Assembly: GCA_019423125.1 (NCBI GenBank)
Contig: JAHZBZ010000018.1
Location: 1 to 29,159 of the forward strand
DNA: 29,159 bases
Reading direction: 5' to 3'
Origin: Bacillota bacterium
Lineage (GTDB): Bacteria; Bacillota; Clostridia; Christensenellales; Borkfalkiaceae
Part shown: in pieces, positions 16,510 to 22,683 of the stretch
Position numbering within the stretch: the first letter of the stretch is position 1
Layout: each line of letters starts with the position of its first letter
Translations under genes and position numbers: made by a program
Notes under the pieces: model-generated
The model's database searches: none
The model's input: only the letters and a program-made list of their open reading frames with translations
Told to the model about the DNA's origin: nothing

Positions 16510-17022
16510 ATGTTCAACATCGTTCTGGATCGGCCCGAGATCCCGCAGAATACGGGCAACATCGTGCGCACCTGCGCGGCGACGGGGTGCCGCCTGCATC
16601 TCATACGTCCGCTCGGCTTTGAGGTGTCCGACAAATATCTGAAGCGCGCGGGATTGGATTACTGGCATTTTGTAGACATCTCCTACTATGACGGCATAGA
16701 GGAGCTGTTCGCAAAATATCCCGACGGAAATTATTGGTTCTTTTCCACGAAGTCCGCAAAGACGCACAGCGACGTGCGCTTTGCCGAAGGGGATTTTCTC
16801 GTGTTCGGCAGAGAGACGGCGGGGCTGGACGAATCGCTGCTCGCGGCGCATTACGAGAACTGCGTGCGCATTCCTATGATTGGAGAGATCCGTTCGCTCA
16901 ATCTCTCCAACTCGGTCGCGATCGCGGTGTACGAGGGCTGGCGCCAGCTCGGGTACGAGAACGGCTCCCGTATCGGGAAACTGCGTTCGATGTCTTCGGG
17001 CGAGGATGGAAAAATCCGATAA
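16510..17022 (+). CDS. trmL: tRNA (cytidine/uridine-34 2'-O)-methyltransferase
   Basis: A SPOUT-class methyltransferase that uses S-adenosylmethionine to methylate the ribose of the wobble nucleotide in certain tRNA-Leu species. It acts as a dimer in the cytoplasm. The protein is 170 aa, close to the 150-170 usual for TrmL. Diagnostic motifs are PEIPQNTGNIVRTCAATGCR with LHLIRPLGF at the N-terminus, FGRETAGLD (motif 2), and IPMIGEIRSLNLSNSVAIAV followed by YEGWRQLGY, which form the trefoil-knot cofactor site. The start at 16510 follows GTGAGG by 5 nt and matches the family N-terminus. An upstream in-frame ATG lies in the promoter and is excluded. It has its own promoter, and pgk follows with a separate one. 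Confidence 0.94.
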   Translation: MFNIVLDRPEIPQNTGNIVRTCAATGCRLHLIRPLGFEVSDKYLKRAGLDYWHFVDISYYDGIEELFAKYPDGNYWFFSTKSAKTHSDVRFAEGDFLVFGRETAGLDESLLAAHYENCVRIPMIGEIRSLNLSNSVAIAVYEGWRQLGYENGSRIGKLRSMSSGEDGKIR

Positions 17023-17028
17023 ATTCCT

Positions 17029-17057
17029 TTGACAAACAGCAAAAAAAACACTACAAT
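17029..17057 (+). promoter_or_regulatory. pgk promoter
   Basis: Consensus TTGACA (17029-17034), a 17-bp A-rich spacer and TACAAT (17052-17057). The A-rich spacer may add bend or strength, as suits a glycolytic gene. Confidence 0.87.
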
Positions 17058-17092
17058 AGAATAGAAAAAGAAATATCGAAGGAGATAAAGCT

Positions 17093-18409
17093 ATGAATAA
17101 GAAGTCTATCACCGATGTCGACGTCAAGGGCAAGAGAGTTCTGGTGCGCTGTGATTTCAACGTCCCGATGAAGGACGGCAAGATCACGGACGAAAACCGC
17201 ATCATGGGCGCGCTTCCCACCGTCAAGTACCTGATGGAGCATGGCGCAAAGGTCGTGCTTTGCTCGCACATGGGCAAGCCGCACAACATCTTCGACGCGA
17301 AGATCAAGCTCAACAAGAAGGAGAAAAAGGCGGTCGAGGCTCTTCCCGAAGCGGAGCGCGAGCAGGCGACGGCGGCTTACATCGAAAAGGCGAAGGGCGA
17401 CGCGAAGAAGTTCACGCTCAAACCCGTCGCGGACAGGCTCAACGAGCTTCTGGACAACAAGGTGACTTTTGCTTCCGACGTGAGCGGTCCCGATGCGGAG
17501 AAAAAGGTCGCGGCGCTCAAGGAGGGCGAGTGCGTCCTGCTCGAGAACCTGCGCTTCTATGCGGGTGAGGAAGGCAGAGACCTCGAATTCTGCAAAAAGC
17601 TCGCTTCTTATTGCGATATCTACGTCAACGACGCGTTCGGAACGGCGCACCGCTCGCACGCTTCCACCGCGGCGATCGTCGAATACGGCCTGGTCAAGAC
17701 CGCGGTCTGCGGCTTCCTGATCCAGAAAGAGCTCGAAGTTATGGCGGACAGCCTCGAGCATCCCGTCCGTCCGTTTGTCGCCGTGCTCGGCGGCGCGAAG
17801 GTCGCGGACAAGCTCAACGTCATCTCCAACCTCCTCAACAAGTGCGACACGCTGATCATCGGCGGCGGCATGGCATACACCTTCCTCAAGGCGCAGGGTT
17901 ACGAAGTCGGCAAATCGCTCGTCGATGACGAGAAGATCGGCTACTGCCTCGACATGATCGCAAAGGCGAAGGAGATGGGCAAGAAACTGCTCCTGCCCGT
18001 GGACACCGTCGTGGCGGCGAGCTTCCCCGATCCCATCGACGCGCCCATCGACGTGCACACCGTGAAAGTGGGGCAGCTCCCCGCCGACATGGAAGGCCTT
18101 GACATCGGCGAAGAGACGAGAACGCTGTTCGCGGACGAGATCAAGAAGGCAAAGACGGTCATCTGGAACGGCCCGATGGGCGTGTTCGAGAACCCCATCC
18201 TCGCAAAGGGCACGATCGCGATCGCGCAGGCGCTCGCGGACGCGGAAGGCGCCACCACGATCATCGGCGGCGGCGACAGCGCGGCGGCGGTCCAGCAGCT
18301 CGGCTATGCGGACAAGATGACGCACATCTCCACGGGCGGCGGCGCTTCCCTCGAGCTGTTCGAAGGCAAGGTGCTCCCCGGCATCGCCTGCCTCAACGAC
18401 AAAGACTAA
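17093..18409 (+). CDS. pgk: Phosphoglycerate kinase with an insertion
   Basis: Transfers phosphate from 1,3-bisphosphoglycerate to ADP in glycolysis. Key motifs are VRCDFNVP (18-25), SHMGKP (58-63), LLENLRFY, NDAFGTAHRSHAST, LGGAKVADKLNVI, WNGPMGVFE, and the nucleotide-binding GGGDSAAAV and STGGGASLE. At 438 aa it is about 40 residues longer than the bacterial norm of about 395. The excess is a charged insertion of about 35 residues between SHMGKP and TLKPVADRL (roughly 64-106), rich in Lys, Glu and Ala and probably helical. It lies in the N-terminal substrate-binding domain after the loop carrying a substrate-contact region. AAGGAG is 8 nt before the ATG. tpiA follows 76 nt downstream across a hairpin without a U-tract, so the two are probably one operon. 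Confidence 0.97.
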   Translation: MNKKSITDVDVKGKRVLVRCDFNVPMKDGKITDENRIMGALPTVKYLMEHGAKVVLCSHMGKPHNIFDAKIKLNKKEKKAVEALPEAEREQATAAYIEKAKGDAKKFTLKPVADRLNELLDNKVTFASDVSGPDAEKKVAALKEGECVLLENLRFYAGEEGRDLEFCKKLASYCDIYVNDAFGTAHRSHASTAAIVEYGLVKTAVCGFLIQKELEVMADSLEHPVRPFVAVLGGAKVADKLNVISNLLNKCDTLIIGGGMAYTFLKAQGYEVGKSLVDDEKIGYCLDMIAKAKEMGKKLLLPVDTVVAASFPDPIDAPIDVHTVKVGQLPADMEGLDIGEETRTLFADEIKKAKTVIWNGPMGVFENPILAKGTIAIAQALADAEGATTIIGGGDSAAAVQQLGYADKMTHISTGGGASLELFEGKVLPGIACLNDKD

Positions 18410-18421
18410 ACTAAGACAAAG

Positions 18422-18448
18422 AGCCGCCGCGGTCACACCGCGGTGGCT
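18422..18448 (+). other. Hairpin between pgk and tpiA
   Basis: AGCCGCCGCGGT (18422-18433) pairs with ACCGCGGTGGCT (18437-18448) with one wobble-type interruption, loop CAC. No U-tract follows (TCTCTTGCGG), so it is more likely an mRNA-stabilising or processing element than a terminator. Confidence 0.6.
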
Positions 18449-18485
18449 TCTCTTGCGGAATACGAATAATTTTGGAAGGATCATT

Positions 18486-19232
18486 ATGAGAAAAGCCATC
18501 ATTGCAGGAAACTGGAAAATGAACAACACCGCGGCAGAGGGCGTCAAGCTCGTCACCGCGCTCAAACCCCTCGTGAAGGACGCTGACTGCGACGTCGTCG
18601 TCTGCGTTCCGTTCACCGATATCCCCGCCGTCTCCGAGGCGGTCAAGGGCACCAACATCCATCTCGGCGCGCAGAACGTGCACTTTGCCGAGAAAGGCGC
18701 CTTCACGGGCGAGATCTCCGCGGCGATGCTCAAGGAGTACGGCGTCGAGTACGTCATCATCGGCCACAGCGAGCGCCGTCAGTACTTCGGCGAGACGGAC
18801 GAGACGGTCAACAAGCGCATGCATGCGGCGCTTGCGGCGGGACTCGTTCCCATCGTCTGCGTCGGCGAGAGCCTCGAAGAGCGCGAGACGGGCAAGACCG
18901 AGCAGGTGCTCGACGTGCAGATCCGCGAAGGGCTCAAGGGGCTGGAAGATGTCTCTTCGATCGTCATCGCCTATGAACCTGTCTGGGCGATCGGCACGGG
19001 CAAGACCGCGACCGCGGAACAGGCGAACGAGACCATCGGCTTCATCCGCAAGACGTGTGCGGAAGTGTTCTGCCCCAAGTGCGCGGAGAAGGTTCGCATC
19101 CAGTACGGCGGCAGCATGAACGCGAAGAACTGCAAAGAGCTCATGGCGATGCCCGAGATCGACGGCGGCCTGATCGGCGGCGCCTCCCTCAAAGCGGAGG
19201 ACTTCTCCGTCATCGTCAACTACAACAAGTAA
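18486..19232 (+). CDS. tpiA: Triosephosphate isomerase
   Basis: Interconverts dihydroxyacetone phosphate and glyceraldehyde 3-phosphate; a TIM barrel, 248 aa, normal length. Active-site residues are in place: Asn9 and Lys11 in GNWKMN, His94 in IIGHSERR, and the catalytic Glu164 in AYEPVWAIGTGKTAT. The phosphate-binding GGSM and the C-terminal GGLIGGASL are also present. The start at 18486 has GGAAGGA about 5 nt upstream and begins MRKAIIAGNWKMN, as in the family; an in-frame ATG 33 nt earlier has no ribosome-binding site. It is the second gene of the pgk unit and ends at a strong terminator. gap and eno are not in the window. Confidence 0.97.
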   Translation: MRKAIIAGNWKMNNTAAEGVKLVTALKPLVKDADCDVVVCVPFTDIPAVSEAVKGTNIHLGAQNVHFAEKGAFTGEISAAMLKEYGVEYVIIGHSERRQYFGETDETVNKRMHAALAAGLVPIVCVGESLEERETGKTEQVLDVQIREGLKGLEDVSSIVIAYEPVWAIGTGKTATAEQANETIGFIRKTCAEVFCPKCAEKVRIQYGGSMNAKNCKELMAMPEIDGGLIGGASLKAEDFSVIVNYNK

Positions 19233-19267
19233 AATTCTGTCTTCCCGCCGCTGTGCGGGGGTATGAG

Positions 19268-19297
19268 AAAAGAGGGCGCGTCGCGCCCTCTTTTTTT
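19268..19297 (+). terminator. Terminator of pgk-tpiA
   Basis: GAGGGCG (19272-19278) pairs with CGCCCTC (19284-19290), extended by A-T pairs, and T7 follows (19291-19297). Confidence 0.93.
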
Positions 19298-19372
19298 GCG
19301 GGGTTTTCAATTGCAGGTTTTATAATTCTCGCCCATGCTCTCTTGCGCGGGCAAATTTTTAAAGAGGATGAA

Positions 19373-19393
19373 AAAATTTCGGCAGGGGAGAAA
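19373..19393 (+). repeat. 21-bp direct repeat, copy 1
   Basis: Begins AAAATTTCGGCAGGGG and ends GAGAAA. An identical copy starts 73 bp downstream. The flanking sequence differs, so the repeat is confined to this core. Confidence 0.85.
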
Positions 19394-19445
19394 CGGCTTC
19401 GCGCCGCTCCCGAGCGTGTCTCGCGCCCGCTTTCTGCGCGTGCAG

Positions 19446-19466
19446 AAAATTTCGGCAGGGGAGAAA
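19446..19466 (+). repeat. 21-bp direct repeat, copy 2
   Basis: Identical to the copy at 19373-19393. Its first bases overlap the right arm of the hairpin at 19431-19448. Confidence 0.85.
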
Positions 19467-19591
19467 GCCGTTTTGCGTTATGTCTGTACATATTCCGCCT
19501 TGCCCGCACAGCGCCCGTGCGGGGCGTTGCCGAAACATCTTTTCTGCCTTGTTGTGCCCATGCAAAATATGCGGCAAATGCAGAGAGGCGG

Positions 19592-19621
19592 AAAAAACCG
19601 CGGAGGCTTTTGCCTTCGCGG
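19592..19621 (-). terminator. Terminator of the XRE regulator operon
   Basis: On the minus strand a 10-bp stem (19621-19612 with 19607-19598; outer CCGCG/CGCGG, inner AGGC/GCCT) with a 4-nt loop is followed by T6 (19597-19592). It lies about 125 nt beyond the stop of the second regulator. Confidence 0.75.
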
Positions 19622-19744
19622 AAGAACACGGATAATAGTTTCAGTATAAAATAGTTAACACGGGCAACGAAATTTCATCGGCAAAGCGCGCGCATTCCTC
19701 GGGGAAAACGCGCTTTGGCGGGCGGGCAAAAGCCCGAAAAGCGT

Positions 19745-20068
19745 TTATTTGGACTCTACATAGGCGCGGACGGACTTCACGAGGAAGGTCTGTTCCGCTT
19801 TGGAGAGCTTGCTGAAATCCACGTAGAAGTTCTGCAGCGTCTTGTTGTCCGTATAGACGTAGTTGTTCTCGTTGTCCGATTTGCCGAGAAGGTAATCGGT
19901 AGAGGTGCCGAAGATGTTGGAGATCTCGATGACCTGCTCGAAAGTGGGCCTGGATCTGCCGATCTCCCAGCTGCTGACGGTGGACTGCTTTACGCCGAGC
20001 TTTTCGGCGAGTTCACACTGCGTGGTGTCGTTTTCTTTGCGGATCGTTTTGAGGATTTTTGCAAACAT
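19745..20068 (-). CDS. XRE-family helix-turn-helix regulator
   Basis: A 107-aa DNA-binding protein. The N-terminal HTH_3 domain (about 3-62) has the classic pattern KTIRKENDTTQCELAEKLGV, then STVSSWEIGRSRPTFEQVI and STDYLLG. The C-terminal 40 residues (YVYTDNKTLQNFYVDFSKLS onward) form a short tail, perhaps for dimerisation. It is the downstream member of a pair with the regulator at 20140-20367, 71 nt away and in the same orientation. No separate convincing promoter was found, so it is probably co-transcribed from the 20438-20410 promoter. Its ribosome-binding site is weak (AAAAGAA), which predicts low expression. Targets other than its own operon are unknown. Confidence 0.88.
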   Translation of the reverse strand: MFAKILKTIRKENDTTQCELAEKLGVKQSTVSSWEIGRSRPTFEQVIEISNIFGTSTDYLLGKSDNENNYVYTDNKTLQNFYVDFSKLSKAEQTFLVKSVRAYVESK

Positions 20069-20139
20069 TTCTTTTATGAACGCGCGGCGTCATAGATTTT
20101 AAAATGCAAGAGCAAATTAAAACGCCGGTTCTTGTAGTG

Positions 20140-20367
20140 TCATGTCTCTTGATCGGGAAACGGCTCGAGGCCGAGGATCGCGTCCGACTTCACGTTGAGC
20201 GCGCGGCATAGTTTTGCAAGTGTATCCGCAGAGGGGAATTTCTCCTTGTGCACATACTTGCTGATGGTCGCGGGGTTGACCCCGACCAGCTGCGCAAGCT
20301 CTTTCTGGCTCAGTCCGCACGCTTTGATCGCGCTGCGAAGACGCTCCTTGATTTCGTCAAGCAACAT
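20140..20367 (-). CDS. Small XRE-family repressor
   Basis: A 75-aa protein that is almost wholly a Cro/C1-type helix-turn-helix domain: EIKERLRSAIKACGLSQKEL, AQLVGVNPATISKYVHKEK, FPSADTLAKLCRALNV. GGGTGG lies about 10 nt before the ATG. Its promoter is overlapped by the perfect palindrome GATATGATATCATATC (20407-20422), an arrangement typical of autorepression, although which of the two regulators binds there is not known. No phage or toxin genes are alongside. The HTH domains of the two genes share the general fold but little sequence, so they are not a recent tandem duplication. Confidence 0.9.
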   Translation of the reverse strand: MLLDEIKERLRSAIKACGLSQKELAQLVGVNPATISKYVHKEKFPSADTLAKLCRALNVKSDAILGLEPFPDQET

Positions 20368-20406
20368 AAAAAACGTCCACCCATTCTGTTTTTCTCATTG
20401 TTTTGA

Positions 20407-20438
20407 GATATGATATCATATCGACTTTTGTTTGTCAA
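20407..20438 (-). promoter_or_regulatory. XRE operon promoter with overlapping palindromic operator
   Basis: On the minus strand: TTGACA (20438-20433), a 17-bp spacer and TATCAT (20415-20410). The 16-bp perfect palindrome GATATGATATCATATC (20407-20422) covers the -10 box and the adjacent spacer, so a dimer bound there would block RNA polymerase. Confidence 0.85.
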
Positions 20439-20570
20439 GCAAATAATTTCCCACTGTGCAATTTTTTGATTTCAGCAACAGTTATACAAAATGTGTAGAT
20501 TATCTTTGTCAAAAAAAGGGACTGATCGGCGGAAAAAAAGGGGAAAGTCGCAAAAAGAGCGCGCGGTCGG

Positions 20571-20599
20571 TTGCAAAAGGCGCGTCTTTTTAGTATAAT
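20571..20599 (+). promoter_or_regulatory. gpmI promoter
   Basis: TTGCAA (20571-20576), a 17-bp spacer and consensus TATAAT (20594-20599). It diverges from the XRE promoter about 130 bp away. Confidence 0.85.
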
Positions 20600-20632
20600 A
20601 GAGGGGAAAATGCGTAAAAAGAGGTAAACGAA

Positions 20633-22171
20633 ATGAAAAAACCTTATGCGATCATCATCATGGACGGATACGGGATCAATCCCGTGCGCGAGGGCAACGC
20701 CATCGCGTTGGAGGGAAGTCCCAACGTGGAGAGATACAGGGCGGAATACCCTTCGTCGCAGCTGGGCGCTTCGGGCATGAGCGTGGGGCTCCCCGACGGG
20801 CAGATGGGCAATTCCGAAGTCGGTCACCTGAACATGGGCGCGGGCCGCATCGTGTACCAGGAGCTGACAAAGATCACCAAGGAGATCCAAGACGGCGAAT
20901 TCTACCGCAACGAGGCGTTGCTCGGCGCGATGGAAAGCGCCAAGAAGAATGGAAAAAAACTGCACATCTGGGGCCTTTGCTCGGACGGCGGCGTGCACAG
21001 CCACAACACCCATCTCTATGCGCTTCTCGACATGTGCAAGCGCGAGGGGCTGGACAATGCCTATGTGCATTGCTTCATGGACGGCCGCGACGTATCTCCC
21101 ACTTCGGGCGCGGGCTTCCTTCGCGCATTGCAGGCGGAGATGGACAAGCTCGGCTTCGGCACGATCGCATCGGTGTGCGGCAGATATTACGCGATGGACC
21201 GCGACAACCGCTGGGAGCGCGTCGTCAAGGCTTACGAGATGCTCACGCTGGGTAACGGCGTGCAGGCGGAGAACGCGGCGGACGCCGTCGAGGCGTCCTA
21301 TAAAAACGACGTGACGGACGAGTTCATCCTCCCCACCAACGTCGTGAAGGGCGGCAAGCCCGTGGCGCTCGTGGAGGAAGGGGACAGCGTGATCTTCTTC
21401 AACTTCCGCCCCGACCGCGCCCGCGAGATCACGCGCGCCTTCACAGAGCCCGATTTTGCGGGCTTCGAGCGCAAGACGGGCTACCTCGCGCCCTATTACG
21501 TCTGCTTCACGCAGTACGACGCGACTTTCTCGCATGTACACGTCGCGTTCAAGCCGCAGAGCCTGAAAAACACGCTGGGCGAATACCTCGCGGCGCTGGG
21601 CAAGAAACAGCTCCGCATCGCCGAGACGGAAAAATATGCGCACGTCACCTTCTTCTTCAACGGCGGCGTGGAGGCGCCCAATCCGAACGAAGTGCGCGTG
21701 CTCGTCCCTTCGCCGAAGGTGGCGACCTACGACCTCAAGCCCGAGATGAGCGCCTATGAAGTGACGGACAAGGTCATCGAACAGCTCTCCACGGGCGAAT
21801 ACGACGTGATGATCCTCAACTTCGCAAACTGCGACATGGTCGGGCACACGGGCGTTCTTGCCGCCGCGGAGAAGGCGGTGGAGACTGTGGACGTCTGCGT
21901 CGACCGCGTTCTCAAAAAGATCCTCGAGATGGGCGGCGGCGCCCTTCTGACGGCGGACCACGGCAACGCGGACAAGATGATCGCGGAAGACGGCTCGCCC
22001 TTCACGGCGCACACGACCAACCCCGTGCCCGTCGTGCTCGTCTGCGACGCGCTCAAAGGCGCGAAACTGCGCGAGGGCGGCGTCCTCGCCGATCTTGCGC
22101 CCACCCTTCTGGACATGATGGGCATTCCCGTGCCCGCGGAGATGACGGGCAAGAGCCTTCTTGTCCGCTGA
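20633..22171 (+). CDS. gpmI: 2,3-bisphosphoglycerate-independent phosphoglycerate mutase
   Basis: Converts 3-phosphoglycerate to 2-phosphoglycerate using two metal ions (usually Mn) and a phosphoserine intermediate; 512 aa, normal length. IIIMDGYGI holds the metal-binding Asp11, GQMGNSEVGHLNMGAGR the catalytic Ser61, and CSDGGVHSHNTHLYALL, FMDGRDVSP and GRYYAMDRDNRWERV the substrate pocket. The C-terminal NFANCDMVGHTG and TADHGNADKM complete the alkaline-phosphatase-like metal site. AGAGGT is 7 nt before the ATG. In many Bacillota this gene sits directly behind pgk-tpiA; here the XRE pair and a repeat-bearing spacer lie between, and it has its own promoter. Confidence 0.97.
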   Translation: MKKPYAIIIMDGYGINPVREGNAIALEGSPNVERYRAEYPSSQLGASGMSVGLPDGQMGNSEVGHLNMGAGRIVYQELTKITKEIQDGEFYRNEALLGAMESAKKNGKKLHIWGLCSDGGVHSHNTHLYALLDMCKREGLDNAYVHCFMDGRDVSPTSGAGFLRALQAEMDKLGFGTIASVCGRYYAMDRDNRWERVVKAYEMLTLGNGVQAENAADAVEASYKNDVTDEFILPTNVVKGGKPVALVEEGDSVIFFNFRPDRAREITRAFTEPDFAGFERKTGYLAPYYVCFTQYDATFSHVHVAFKPQSLKNTLGEYLAALGKKQLRIAETEKYAHVTFFFNGGVEAPNPNEVRVLVPSPKVATYDLKPEMSAYEVTDKVIEQLSTGEYDVMILNFANCDMVGHTGVLAAAEKAVETVDVCVDRVLKKILEMGGGALLTADHGNADKMIAEDGSPFTAHTTNPVPVVLVCDALKGAKLREGGVLADLAPTLLDMMGIPVPAEMTGKSLLVR

Positions 22172-22215
22172 GCGGCGGGGCAGAGAAAAAATTTGTAAAA
22201 TCGTCCGAAAAAAGG

Positions 22216-22244
22216 TTGCGTAATCTTTTTCGGTGTGTTATACT
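22216..22244 (+). promoter_or_regulatory. secG promoter
   Basis: TTGCGT (22216-22221), a 17-bp spacer and TATACT (22239-22244). Confidence 0.75.
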
Positions 22245-22289
22245 GTACAGGTATCAAATTTCAAAAGTAAACCATTGGAGTGATTCAAA

Positions 22290-22613
22290 ATGCCCGATAT
22301 GATGTCGATTGTCAATTTGCTGGCGCCTTTGCCGTCAGACGGTATCTATAACGTTTACAGAATAATTTGTCTCGTTTTGCTTGTGGTCATGATGGCCGGC
22401 GCGCTCGTCTCTATCCTCATCATCCTGTTTCAGCCGGGCAACTCCACGGGCATTGACGCACTCGGCGGCTCGAGCGAGACCTTCTTCGGAAAGAACAAGG
22501 GAAGGTCTATGGAGAGCAGAATGAAGCGCTGGACGGTGATCTCCCTCGTGGTGCTCTCCGTGCTCGCGATCTTGTTCTTCATTCTTCAGATCGGTGCGAT
22601 CTGGGGCGTCTGA
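22290..22613 (+). CDS. secG: Preprotein translocase subunit SecG
   Basis: The small accessory subunit of the SecYEG channel, which helps SecA-driven export. The protein is 107 aa, with two helices (about 22-46 and 80-102) flanking the conserved cytoplasmic loop LFQPGNSTGIDALGGSSETF and FGKNKGRSMESRMKRWT. The N-terminal extension of about 20 residues is slightly longer than usual. GGAG lies 9 nt before the ATG. It begins the secG-rnr-smpB-ssrA block common in Bacillota. A strong terminator separates it from rnr, so rnr would depend on read-through or an unseen promoter. Confidence 0.93.
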   Translation: MPDMMSIVNLLAPLPSDGIYNVYRIICLVLLVVMMAGALVSILIILFQPGNSTGIDALGGSSETFFGKNKGRSMESRMKRWTVISLVVLSVLAILFFILQIGAIWGV

Positions 22614-22629
22614 TCTAAAAGTCGGAACG

Positions 22630-22660
22630 GGCGGTTATTCTCGCGAATAACCGCCTTTTT
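22630..22660 (+). terminator. secG terminator
   Basis: An 11-bp perfect stem, GGCGGTTATTC (22630-22640)/GAATAACCGCC (22645-22655), loop TCGC, then TTTTT. It sits only 24 nt before the rnr start. Confidence 0.9.
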
Positions 22661-22683
22661 GTTTGGAAAAAAAGGAAGTGTAA

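Larger units (their letters stand above)
19298..19591. other. Non-coding region with direct repeats
   Basis: No convincing gene. It contains two copies of a 21-bp repeat, the perfect hairpin TTTCTGC-GCGT-GCAGAAA (19431-19448) and a TATAAT at 19321-19326 whose only -35 candidate is 19 bp away. A frame from 19368 with AAAGAGG upstream could encode about 93 residues but resembles no protein I know and is Arg-rich, as translated spacer would be. Confidence 0.5.

Noticed and set aside
19368..19649. Frame of about 93 codons spanning the direct repeats
   Set aside because: An AAAGAGG lies upstream, but the composition is Arg/Gly-rich, the frame crosses hairpins and the minus-strand XRE terminator, and no family is recognisable.
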